This document shows positions 1-5,825 of a DNA stretch of 6,716 nucleotides, in pieces. Numbering within the stretch: the stretch's first letter is position 1; each line of letters begins with the position of its first letter. Below the pieces are notes generated by a model that was not told the DNA's origin, ran no database searches, and was given only the letters and a program-made list of their open reading frames with translations. The stretch is from Acidimicrobiia bacterium (GTDB lineage Bacteria > Actinomycetota > Acidimicrobiia > Spongiisociales > UBA5794), in contig JAUXCV010000088.1 in the NCBI GenBank assembly GCA_030618675.1, forward strand, positions 1-6,716, written 5' to 3'. Made by a program: the position numbers and the translations under genes.

Positions 1-1
1 T

Positions 2-2182
2 GCACCGACCGCGTCCGGACTCGCGGCAGTTCACGCGGCGCTGCTCGAGCATTACGCGACATGGGCAAAGCGCAGCCCAATAGAGTCTCTTGACGTTGAC
101 GTTGCGCTAGCAATTCATCCCAACGGACAGTATGTGATCGTGGAAACCGTCGATGCCAATTGGGATACCGGGCATCTTGCGCTGTACGACCTCGCCGATC
201 AATCCGATGAGCCGATCTGGCGCGCCGACGTCAGCGGTGGTGATTCGCTCAACTTCGGGATCTTCACTACGTGGTTCGGTGACCAAGAGGTGATGGTTGC
301 TTTCAATCACTATCCCGAAGCCGGGTCGGCAGTCGGTGGCAATGGGAGCGTCATGATTCTCGATATCGCCACCGGAGAAATATTGAAGACACATACATTC
401 AGCGAATGTGTCTCAGGTGTTATTCCTGCAATCCCGACTCGCGGAAGGCTGAGCCCCATCGCTGTGGTTCTGGCGGAGTCTGACCCGGATTCTGGTGAGT
501 GCGATCGCTACTCAGCCGACAGTGGAGTCCGCTATTTCCCCGGAGGCATCGAGTCGGAAGAGTCCATCGATCTGGTACTCCCCGCTCCTTTCCCCTTCTG
601 GGGTCCTCCGATAACGGCGAGCGCGGATGGAAGGCTCGTTGCCTTCGGCAACAGCGACGCCATGTATGTCTTCGATGCCGCAACCGGAGAGCCACTGAAC
701 GAGTTCGAGGGCGACAAGATCACGATATCGTCAGGTGGAGATCGAGTTCTGATCATGCAGGATGGCTACACACAACTCGTGGAACGAGAAACTGGTGACG
801 TCCTGAAGACCTTCCCCGGCGAGTTCTTTTGGAGTAGCTGGCGATTCTCGAACGATGATTCGAAGTTCGTCGCAGGCTCCTTCGATGGCGCAACCTACAT
901 ATTCGATCTGGAGACAGGCGAAGAGTTGTATGAATTACGGGGGCAACACTACAACCCTGTCATCTCCGGCCTCACGGATGATCCGAGCAAGCTGCTGATC
1001 GCGTCTGGGGACACCAGCTTGGTGCTCGACCTCAGTAATCGCTCTGAAGTCGATCCACCGATCACCGACCTTCCCCGATTGATCGAGTCGAATGGCTACA
1101 ACGGGCATCATGCAGCCGTGACTCTGGGTGGTGGCTTGATCTACGTTCCGTTCGGGGGGGATACGGGGTCCGGCTACCAGATCTACGACTACTCGAATGG
1201 CACGGTGGTGAGAGAAGCCAATGATGTCTGGCTCGTTGCCGAAATGAGTTCTGACGGGCAGTACGTTGTCGAGGTCCCTCTGCTCGAACCTGAGGCCGTC
1301 ACACCGGACGGGGACGAAGCACCCCTGTACGGCCGGCTCCGCCTGGTCGACGCAGCGACCGGCGGTCTCGTTCGCGAATTCGAAACAACGTGCCCGTTCT
1401 ACAGAACGGAAAACTGGCCCAATCCAATCGTCCCTCACGAATCCTGCGGTCTCGACCTGCTGCCCATGCCTCTTTCCGACGCCGAATTCTCTGCAGATGC
1501 ATCCCGCCTGGGCGTGGATACCCATACCGGGACGCCACTCGTGTTCGATGTGACCACAGGATCCATCCTTCGGCGCGCCGAAATCGATCGCGTCCAATTT
1601 CCGTGGGCAGGAGTCATCGCGCTGTCACCAGATGGATCAAGCTTCTACTACGGATCAGGCACCGAGGGGACCTACAAGGTCACTGCAGTGAATGTCGACA
1701 CAGGCGAGGAGATCGGCTCAGCGGACCAGATCAGTGCCAACTATGAGATCGTATTCTCGGAAGATGGCACCCAGATGTTTGTGGGGAACTGGTCGGGAAT
1801 CATCTACGTTTACGACACCAAGACCTACCAGCTCGTTGACACGCTGACGAGAGCCCAGGGCGGCGGGATACTGGATGTCGCGCCAAATGGGAGCCTCGTT
1901 GCGACTGCGACTTTCGACAATATCGTGCGAGTCCAAACGCTTGATACACACGAATTAGCCATGGAAGTGCGACTCAATGGGAAGACCGAGAACATCGAGT
2001 GGCTCAATGGGAACCACCTCATGGTGATCTCAAGTAACGGCAGCGTGCTCGTCTTCACGATGGATACCGGCGAACTCCAGCAGGTTGTTCGATCGCGGTT
2101 GACAAGAGGCTTCACCGAAGAAGAGTGCGCCAGCTTCGACATCGATCCGTGCCCGACGCTCCAGGAGATCAGGAACGGCTAG
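2..2182 (+). CDS. Beta-propeller (WD40/PQQ-like) repeat protein, C-terminal part
   Basis: The frame is open from the left edge (codon at 2-4) to the TAG at 2180-2182, so the gene starts outside the window and 726 residues are visible; the GTG at 134 is internal. After a short helical-looking stretch (AAVHAALLEHYATWAKR), the protein is built of repeated blade units of the form 'SPDG...D-x-x-TG-E', for example LDIATGEI, FDAATGEP, FDLETGEE, VDAATGGL, FDVTTGS, VNVDTGEE and TMDTGEL. About ten or eleven such units can be counted, enough for more than one seven-bladed propeller or one large one. Propellers of this kind usually act as protein-binding scaffolds. In actinobacteria they often form the C-terminus of large regulators with a BTAD or NTPase domain; the missing N-terminus could be such a domain, but that is inference. 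No catalytic motif or membrane segment is visible. An insertion sequence sits directly at the stop codon, leaving the end (RNG-stop) intact. Confidence 0.85.
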   Translation, partial: APTASGLAAVHAALLEHYATWAKRSPIESLDVDVALAIHPNGQYVIVETVDANWDTGHLALYDLADQSDEPIWRADVSGGDSLNFGIFTTWFGDQEVMVAFNHYPEAGSAVGGNGSVMILDIATGEILKTHTFSECVSGVIPAIPTRGRLSPIAVVLAESDPDSGECDRYSADSGVRYFPGGIESEESIDLVLPAPFPFWGPPITASADGRLVAFGNSDAMYVFDAATGEPLNEFEGDKITISSGGDRVLIMQDGYTQLVERETGDVLKTFPGEFFWSSWRFSNDDSKFVAGSFDGATYIFDLETGEELYELRGQHYNPVISGLTDDPSKLLIASGDTSLVLDLSNRSEVDPPITDLPRLIESNGYNGHHAAVTLGGGLIYVPFGGDTGSGYQIYDYSNGTVVREANDVWLVAEMSSDGQYVVEVPLLEPEAVTPDGDEAPLYGRLRLVDAATGGLVREFETTCPFYRTENWPNPIVPHESCGLDLLPMPLSDAEFSADASRLGVDTHTGTPLVFDVTTGSILRRAEIDRVQFPWAGVIALSPDGSSFYYGSGTEGTYKVTAVNVDTGEEIGSADQISANYEIVFSEDGTQMFVGNWSGIIYVYDTKTYQLVDTLTRAQGGGILDVAPNGSLVATATFDNIVRVQTLDTHELAMEVRLNGKTENIEWLNGNHLMVISSNGSVLVFTMDTGELQQVVRSRLTRGFTEEECASFDIDPCPTLQEIRNG
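2179..2182. repeat. CTAG at left junction, possible 4-bp target duplication
   Basis: CTAG occurs here and at 3884-3887, directly outside the two inverted repeats. The last three bases are the stop codon of the propeller gene. As the word is its own reverse complement, a target duplication and a longer inverted repeat cannot be told apart from this copy alone. Confidence 0.6.
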
Positions 2183-2204
2183 GAGCGTGGGTCGGTATCG
2201 GTTG
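2183..2204 (+). repeat. Left terminal inverted repeat of the IS1182-type element
   Basis: The sequence begins GAGCGTGGGTCGGTATCGG and matches the complement of 3862-3883 at 20 of 22 positions. It begins directly after the TAG stop codon of the propeller gene and lies at the transposase 3' side. Confidence 0.85.
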
Positions 2205-2220
2205 ACCTTCTGTGTCAACC
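2200..2220 (+). terminator. Hairpin inside the IS left end, possible terminator
   Basis: GGTTGAC (2200-2206) and GTCAACC (2214-2220) form a perfect 7-bp stem with a 7-nt loop, followed by TTT. It lies 18 bases beyond the propeller stop codon and could end that transcript. The T run is only three bases long, so it may instead shield the transposase gene from outside transcription or play a structural role at the element end. Confidence 0.4.
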
Positions 2221-2319
2221 TTTCGTGACGGGTGCGGGTTGATTCGCGTTTGAGCCGGGTTCCGGTGTGCCCTGTGGCGGGGTTCTCCGTCTGGTCACGT
2301 TCCGGGGCAGGGTCGGGTG

Positions 2320-3786
2320 TCAGGTGGCTGTGGCCGGTGCCGTGTTGGCGGCGTTGGCGAGTTTGCGGAGGTTGTGGCAGATGGCGTGCAGTGTCCATTC
2401 GCCTTGAGCTCCGGCGATGCCTCGGAGGCGGAGATGTCCGGCGTGTTGCCGGACTTTCATCTGGCCGAAGACGGGTTCGACGATCGCTTTGCGTCTGGCG
2501 TAGTCGGTGCGCCCGGCCTTGGTACGCAGCCGGCGTGCCATCCGCTCACGCTGGGTTGCGTCTTTCGGGATCCGTCCCCTCGGCGTGTCGGGGACCCGTT
2601 CGTTACGCCGGATCCGCCCCGTCGCTACCAGAGCGCTGATCTCGGCGGCGGCGACCGCTTCGAGGTTGTCTTGTGAGCAGTAGCCCGCATCAGCAAGGAA
2701 CATCTTGGGGGCAGCGTCGATACCAGCACCGTCGAGATTCTCTGTCGCAGCCGTAATCATGGGGAGAAGCTGTCCAACGTCGCCTGCCTGCTCGGTGATG
2801 TTCGCCGCTATGACGACTTGGGAGTATTCATCAACAACGGCTTGGGCGTTGTAGGCGTAGTGGAAACCGTCGTTGGTTTTCATCATCCGAGATTCCGGAT
2901 CCGTGAAGCTGCGCTGCGCCCGATCAGCCGGCGTCGCCCCAGCGGCCGCTTCCGCCGCCGCCTCGGCAGCCCCGGTCTCGTCGGCGCCGTCCTTCTCAGC
3001 CCTCTCGGCTGCCTTGACAGCTGCCTTCTCCGCGGCTTCAGCCTCGATCGCTTCCTTCGCTGCACGCAACTTGACAAGACGGGACTCCTGGCGAGCCAGC
3101 TCGGGCGGGACCTCGTCGCCGCGTTTGTCTTCGCCGAACTCCTCATCCTCAGCAAGATCTGTCGCCTCTGCCTCGGCGAGGATCGCCGCGACCTCGGCCT
3201 CGAGCTGTTCAATCCTCGGTCCGAGACGCCCGTAGCTCATCGCCTTACGCCGAGAAGCAGACGCCCGCAGCTTCGTGCCGTCCAAAGCCACCCGACCAAG
3301 CTTGACGAGCCCCGCCTCTGAACACAGAACAAGGACCTGGATGAACAGATCATCCACAGCAGCCAGGTGACGGCGACGGAACCGGGCAATCGACCGATAA
3401 TCCGGAGCGGTATTCGCCGAGAGCCAACGGAACGCCACATCGACGTGACAGCGGCGTTCCATCTCCCGAGACGACGTCACCCCCGTCGAATACGCATACA
3501 ACAGGAGCTTCAACATCATCGTCGGGTCATACGGAGGAGCACCAGACGCTGAAACATACGAGTCATACACCGAAGAGAGATCCAACATCTCGTCAACGAC
3601 GTCGGCGATGAACCGGGCCGTATGATCCTGCGGAAGCCAATCATCAAGCGACGGCGGCATCAGAAACGACTGATCAGGATCGTAGCGGCGGAACACCTTC
3701 GACCTGCCTGCCGGAACTCTCGCCGCCACAGGTTCATCGTCGTCGGCGACCTCGAAAAGGGCATCATCATCAGAGTCATAGGACAT
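2320..3786 (-). CDS. IS1182-family DDE transposase
   Basis: This 488-residue protein would cut and join the ends of the surrounding element. The N-terminal part (about residues 27-150) has the IS1182-type signature FRRYDPDQSFLMPPSLDDW followed by a helical DUF772-like region with YDPTMMLKLLLYAY. The DDE triad is visible: D169 in VALDGTKLRA, D366 in FLADAGYCSQ and E437 in KAIVEPVFGQMK. The conserved C-terminal GEWTLHAICHNLRKL follows. Between the first two acidic residues lies an Ala/Glu-rich, probably coiled-coil insert (about residues 190-290). I chose the ATG at 3784-3786. A TTG at 3826-3828 would add 14 residues, but neither start has a clear ribosome binding site. The acidic first 30 residues look like an extension relative to the family. 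The length is normal and there is no frameshift, so the enzyme is probably functional. It is read towards the propeller gene (convergent). Confidence 0.92.
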   Translation of the reverse strand: MSYDSDDDALFEVADDDEPVAARVPAGRSKVFRRYDPDQSFLMPPSLDDWLPQDHTARFIADVVDEMLDLSSVYDSYVSASGAPPYDPTMMLKLLLYAYSTGVTSSREMERRCHVDVAFRWLSANTAPDYRSIARFRRRHLAAVDDLFIQVLVLCSEAGLVKLGRVALDGTKLRASASRRKAMSYGRLGPRIEQLEAEVAAILAEAEATDLAEDEEFGEDKRGDEVPPELARQESRLVKLRAAKEAIEAEAAEKAAVKAAERAEKDGADETGAAEAAAEAAAGATPADRAQRSFTDPESRMMKTNDGFHYAYNAQAVVDEYSQVVIAANITEQAGDVGQLLPMITAATENLDGAGIDAAPKMFLADAGYCSQDNLEAVAAAEISALVATGRIRRNERVPDTPRGRIPKDATQRERMARRLRTKAGRTDYARRKAIVEPVFGQMKVRQHAGHLRLRGIAGAQGEWTLHAICHNLRKLANAANTAPATAT

Positions 3787-3861
3787 GCCCACATTCTCGC
3801 CGAACCGCCGCCAAATCGCGAGAACCAACCCCCGCGAAACACCCCCAGCCGATCACCTCAC

Positions 3862-3883
3862 CAACAGATACTGACCCACGCTC
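3862..3883 (-). repeat. Right terminal inverted repeat of the IS1182-type element
   Basis: Read on the minus strand, it begins GAGCGTGGGTCAGTATCTG, differing from the left repeat at two of 22 positions. It lies upstream of the transposase start, so the transposase promoter must lie in or just inside this end; I see no clear -35/-10 pair. Confidence 0.85.
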
Positions 3884-3887
3884 CTAG
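3884..3887. repeat. CTAG at right junction, possible 4-bp target duplication
   Basis: This is the partner of the CTAG at 2179-2182. Joining the two flanks through a single CTAG rebuilds an uninterrupted end of the propeller gene followed by the GGCGTTTGTTCC stretch. Confidence 0.6.
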
Positions 3888-4055
3888 GGCGTTTGTTCCG
3901 GGATGATGTGTGACCGGTCCGTACCAGGTTTGATGGTGATTCGTCTCATGGGTCTGCAATCAGGCTCTTGACCCGCTTTGGGAAGGATACGAGAGACCCC
4001 GGACGACACGATCCTCGCAGTCGTAGCCGCCACCGATCTTCCCGGAATGAACACC
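3888..4055. repeat. 168-bp segment bounded by imperfect inverted repeats; MITE-like or relic
   Basis: Positions 3888-3907 (GGCGTTTGTTCCGGGATGAT) match the complement of 4036-4055 at 16 of 20 positions, and weaker similarity continues inward by a few bases. No coding region is recognisable inside. The arrangement resembles a miniature inverted-repeat element or the remains of a larger insertion sequence. No flanking target duplication is visible: CTAG lies on the left and TGTA on the right. The left repeat starts exactly at the IS1182 target site. Confidence 0.35.
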
Positions 4056-4098
4056 TGTAAACCGCAGATTCAAGGCCGTTGTGCGCTGCATGCGTGTG

Positions 4099-4118
4099 TC
4101 CTTGACAGATCCTTGACA
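4099..4118 (+). promoter_or_regulatory. Tandem TCCTTGACA repeat upstream of the secreted-protein gene
   Basis: TCCTTGACA occurs at 4099-4107 and again at 4110-4118, an 11-bp period (about one helical turn). Each copy contains the -35 consensus TTGACA. A plausible -10, TAGGTT at 4128-4133, lies 20 bases from the first box and only 9 from the second, so the pairing is not ideal. It is either a promoter with a duplicated -35 box or a regulator site on one face of the DNA. The start codon follows at 4180. Confidence 0.45.
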
Positions 4119-4165
4119 TCGGCTGCGTAGGTTCGAGAGCAATACGCTATGTGAACCGGAGGCAG

Positions 4166-4171
4166 AAGGAG
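4166..4171 (+). promoter_or_regulatory. Ribosome binding site AAGGAG
   Basis: AAGGAG lies 8 bases before the ATG at 4180 and fixes that start codon with good spacing. Confidence 0.8.
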
Positions 4172-4179
4172 AGAGGCTC

Positions 4180-4653
4180 ATGCGAAGAACGCTCACGCTT
4201 CTTGCGACGGTCGCGATTCTGATTGGGTTGGTAGCAGCCCCGGCTTCTGCGGACACACCCACCGAGTACACGATTGAGTTGTACTTCGAAGAGGGCAGCT
4301 CCCCGCTTCCTCTGAACGATCCGTGTACCGGTGAGAGCATGGAGTATTTCGATATCCTGTTGGTGATCACCGAACATCAGGGACACTCGAACAACTTGGC
4401 TGGTATTGCAAAGGGATACGGAACGACAGGTTCCGGCTATGTCCTGTCGGGCAGCCCGGATCATCTCATGATCAAGGGTGATCTGGCAGATCCAGAACTC
4501 GTTGCGTCGACGTTCAGCGACATGTGGACCAATCCCGAGACCGGCGACAAGATGCACATGCAGAGCGTACTCGTGCTGAAGGATGGTGTCGTGCAAGTCG
4601 ACAGGCTCAGCTCTACGTATGTCGGCGGCCCGACGATGGATCCGCTCCCCTAG
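4180..4653 (+). CDS. Small secreted protein of unknown function
   Basis: The product has 157 residues. Residues 1-24 form a classical Sec signal peptide: MRRT, then a hydrophobic core, then cleavage after ASA (A22-S23-A24) before D25. The mature part of about 133 residues has one cysteine, in NDPCTGES, so no internal disulfide or lipobox. It alternates polar and hydrophobic residues in a way that suggests a mostly beta fold. The motifs PCTGE, HSNNLAGIAKGYGTTGSGY and WTNPETGDKMHMQSVLV resemble a loose group of actinobacterial secreted proteins I recall only by pattern; I cannot name a family or function. The ATG is supported by a strong Shine-Dalgarno, and a hairpin terminator follows 29 bases after the stop, so it appears to be a single-gene transcript. 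Its own promoter may use the TCCTTGACA repeat upstream. Confidence 0.88.
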   Translation: MRRTLTLLATVAILIGLVAAPASADTPTEYTIELYFEEGSSPLPLNDPCTGESMEYFDILLVITEHQGHSNNLAGIAKGYGTTGSGYVLSGSPDHLMIKGDLADPELVASTFSDMWTNPETGDKMHMQSVLVLKDGVVQVDRLSSTYVGGPTMDPLP

Positions 4654-4682
4654 ACCAGCCAGCAGATATCGCAGTGATCATC

Positions 4683-4713
4683 GGGGGCTCTCGCTCTGCG
4701 AGCGAGAGCCCCC
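4683..4713 (+). terminator. Strong hairpin terminator after the secreted-protein gene
   Basis: GGGGGCTCTCGCTC (4683-4696) pairs perfectly with 4700-4713, giving a 14-bp stem closed by the 3-nt loop TGC. No U tract follows, as is common for actinobacterial terminators. It starts 29 bases after the TAG of the secreted-protein gene. Confidence 0.8.
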
Positions 4714-4789
4714 CGGCGCGGTGTGCACATCGGGCTGGGAGGGATGAAGTGTGTGGTGCCGATGCAGATTGCTGCCGGTTTCCCATATG

Positions 4790-4803
4790 GTCCGGTTCCG
4801 GAC
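4790..4803. repeat. Near-perfect palindrome GTCCGG-TT-CCGGAC
   Basis: Two 6-base arms are separated by TT. It could be a protein-binding dyad or a small RNA hairpin; nothing nearby decides. Confidence 0.35.
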
Positions 4804-4888
4804 TGGTGACATTGCATCCACGTGATTCTGCCCAGTATCGCGTCTGGACTCGCGTCCACATCACGATCACATGACACCGAGAACTGCC

Positions 4889-4922
4889 GAGAAGAGACGC
4901 GAAACGATGAGAGGCGGAAACC
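4889..4922 (+). repeat. Purine-rich motif, copy 1, upstream of the first tRNA-like half
   Basis: It matches the second copy at 27 of 34 aligned positions once an 11-base insert in copy 2 is allowed for. The shared parts are GAGAA, GACG, GAA and AGAGGCG followed by AACC. It lies 124 bases before the T loop of the first tRNA-like half. Confidence 0.4.
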
Positions 4923-4985
4923 CGTACTACACAGGGTCTATCGCCGTAGCGACTCGACGCTACAGGGGCGCGATGGGACACCCAG

Positions 4986-5032
4986 AAACCTTCGCACGAC
5001 AGGGGCCACTGGTTCGATCCCAGTAGTGCACA
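4986..5032 (+). pseudogene. tRNA-like 3' half, possibly Ala(CGC)-like, degenerate
   Basis: ACTGG (5008-5012), TTCGATC (5013-5019) and CCAGT (5020-5024) form a perfect T arm with the GGTTCGATCC consensus, followed by a 7-base acceptor-like strand AGTGCAC. Upstream, TTCGCAC (4991-4997) sits where an anticodon loop would be and would read CGC, but the flanking stem does not pair. No matching 5' half with a D arm lies immediately upstream, and no CCA follows (ACGG instead). It is best read as a decayed tRNA or a tRNA-like element of a larger RNA; a functional tRNA is unlikely. Confidence 0.35.
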
Positions 5033-5202
5033 CGGACAATCGCTCAGTGTGGAGTCCAGGATTGGCCGACGAGCCCCTTGGAGGGAGCCGCAATCATGGA
5101 ATCCGTTGCTGTCTCGGCCCCTCCCGGTAGTCCCAGGCTCGTGGCACAGGGGTTCCGCATGATCTCGGCTGATCCCGGGCCGCGGCTGGGCCGCGAGAGG
5201 TT

Positions 5203-5246
5203 GAGAAACGACGAGAACCGGTGCAAACCGGTCAGAGGCGAGAACC
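5203..5246 (+). repeat. Purine-rich motif, copy 2, upstream of tRNA-Arg-like half
   Basis: This copy shares GAGAA, GACG, GAA and AGAGGCG-x-x-AACC with 4889-4922 and lies 123 bases before the T loop of the tRNA-Arg-like half. Its extra 11 bases help form the hairpin ACCGGT-GCAA-ACCGGT (5217-5232), a 6-bp stem closed by a GNRA-type tetraloop, which hints at folded RNA. Confidence 0.4.
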
Positions 5247-5258
5247 TATGTGCCGCAT

Positions 5259-5358
5259 GGGATTCCGGTGTATTGCCAAGATAGCAAGCACCTCTGGCTT
5301 TGACTACGGATCAGGAGGTTCGGGGTTCGAGTCCCTCCGGGCGTGCCATCGGAATCCC
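5259..5358 (+). repeat. 9-bp inverted repeat enclosing the tRNA-Arg-like segment
   Basis: GGGATTCCG (5259-5267) is the exact reverse complement of CGGAATCCC (5350-5358). The arms lie just outside the tRNA-like body, the right arm starting one base after CCA. They could form a closing stem of a processed RNA or mark the edges of a small inserted segment. Confidence 0.45.
5267..5348 (+). pseudogene. tRNA-Arg(ACG)-like gene, 3' half good, 5' half degenerate
   Basis: The loop CTACGGA (5304-5310) with anticodon ACG at 5306-5308, the 3' stem TCAGG, variable loop AGGTT, T arm with TTCGAGT (5326-5332), acceptor strand CGGGCGT, discriminator G and encoded CCA (5346-5348) all match bacterial tRNA-Arg(ACG) as I know it. 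The 5' half is damaged. AGCACCT (5287-5293) and GACTACGG (5302-5309) are canonical neighbours, but here 8 extra bases (5294-5301) separate them. Removing those 8 would restore a perfect CCTGA/TCAGG stem. GCCAAGATAG (5275-5284) resembles the D arm, but the 5' acceptor strand ACGCCCG is absent. It is therefore a tRNA pseudogene or a tRNA-derived attachment-site remnant. Confidence 0.55.
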
Positions 5359-5423
5359 TGTGAGAGCGGGGGTTCGTCACGTCGGGGGTCTCAGCGCCAG
5401 ACAGAAGCGAGGCCTTGGGAGCC

Positions 5424-5591
5424 ATGCTCGCGATTCGTGCGTTCAATTGTCACATCATCCGGGTGTCCTTTGGCTCGGTGGAGGCCACCACGGCCGGTGG
5501 TGCGGATGCGACGAGGTTGGTCGCCGATGTAGCAGTTGGACGCGTGACCCGACCATCCGATCCCGCCACAACGGCGCCGGCTCCCAGCTGA
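5424..5591 (+). CDS. Possible small ORF, 55 aa, unknown
   Basis: An ATG at 5424 opens 55 codons ending with TGA at 5589-5591. The translation begins MLAIRAFNCHIIRVSFGS and ends in a Thr/Pro/Ala-rich tail (TTAPAPS). The frame is open further upstream to a TGA at 5361, so this could be the tail of a broken gene. The ribosome binding site is weak (GGGAG, close to the start) and a hairpin (5486-5502) lies inside. Composition is slightly more protein-like than the other frames, but I recognise nothing in it and it may be chance. Confidence 0.2.
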   Translation: MLAIRAFNCHIIRVSFGSVEATTAGGADATRLVADVAVGRVTRPSDPATTAPAPS

Positions 5592-5655
5592 TTAGTGGGC
5601 GAGCAAGCATTGGTGGGCTCCGTTCTCGCGGATCTGTCAGAACCCTTATGGACAC

Positions 5656-5672
5656 AAACCCGCTGAGGGTTT
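5656..5672. terminator. Hairpin AAACCC-GCTGA-GGGTTT, terminator-like
   Basis: A 6-bp stem with a 5-nt loop ends in TTT, and its A-start/T-end could serve either strand. It follows the possible small ORF by 64 bases. The stem is short and no gene clearly ends here. Confidence 0.35.
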
Positions 5673-5825
5673 CGACCCACTTGGCTTCCCTCCCAGTTCA
5701 TCCCACGCGCCTCGAGCCGCGCTCACCGCACCGTCCGTTGGTTCTCTCAAGAACGAGCGGCGGACACGAGAGGTCCGGGTGCGTGTTCCTCAGGATGGCG
5801 GGCCATCGTGGAGGAGCATGGAGCG

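Larger units (their letters stand above)
2183..3883 (-). mobile_element. IS1182-family insertion sequence, complete, 1701 bp
   Basis: The element is bounded by imperfect terminal inverted repeats of 22 bp with 20 matches (2183-2204 and the complement of 3862-3883), both starting GAGCGTGGGTC. It carries one intact transposase gene on the minus strand. CTAG flanks it on both sides (2179-2182 and 3884-3887). Since CTAG is palindromic, it can be read as a 4-bp target duplication or as part of the inverted repeats. Size, gene content and transposase type fit the IS1182 family. With an intact reading frame and well-matched ends, the copy looks recent and possibly still mobile. Confidence 0.88.

Noticed and set aside
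935..1597. 220-codon antisense ORF opposite the propeller gene
   Set aside because: The plus-strand frame shows regular blade repeats; the antisense translation is featureless.
2232..2676. Plus-strand ORFs inside the insertion sequence
   Set aside because: They overlap the 3' end of the transposase gene, whose minus-strand frame has the catalytic residues and family motifs.
3960..4370. Minus-strand ORF (136 codons) covering the promoter of the secreted-protein gene
   Set aside because: It overlaps a well-supported gene and its ribosome site; I could not match its translation to any transposase or other family.
4683..4713. Possible CRISPR-like repeat in the 14-bp palindrome
   Set aside because: It occurs once, directly after a gene stop, and behaves as an ordinary terminator hairpin; no repeated spacer pattern exists in the window.
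4721..5033. GTGTGCAC (4721-4728) pairing with GTGCACAC (5026-5033) as an acceptor stem
   Set aside because: The core GTGCAC is its own reverse complement, so the match is cheap; no D arm follows the 5' strand.
5662..5680. GGGTTTCGACC resembling the 5' end motif of tmRNA
   Set aside because: Only a few bases agree, the base sequence belongs to a small hairpin, and no tag-peptide frame or matching 3' acceptor follows.
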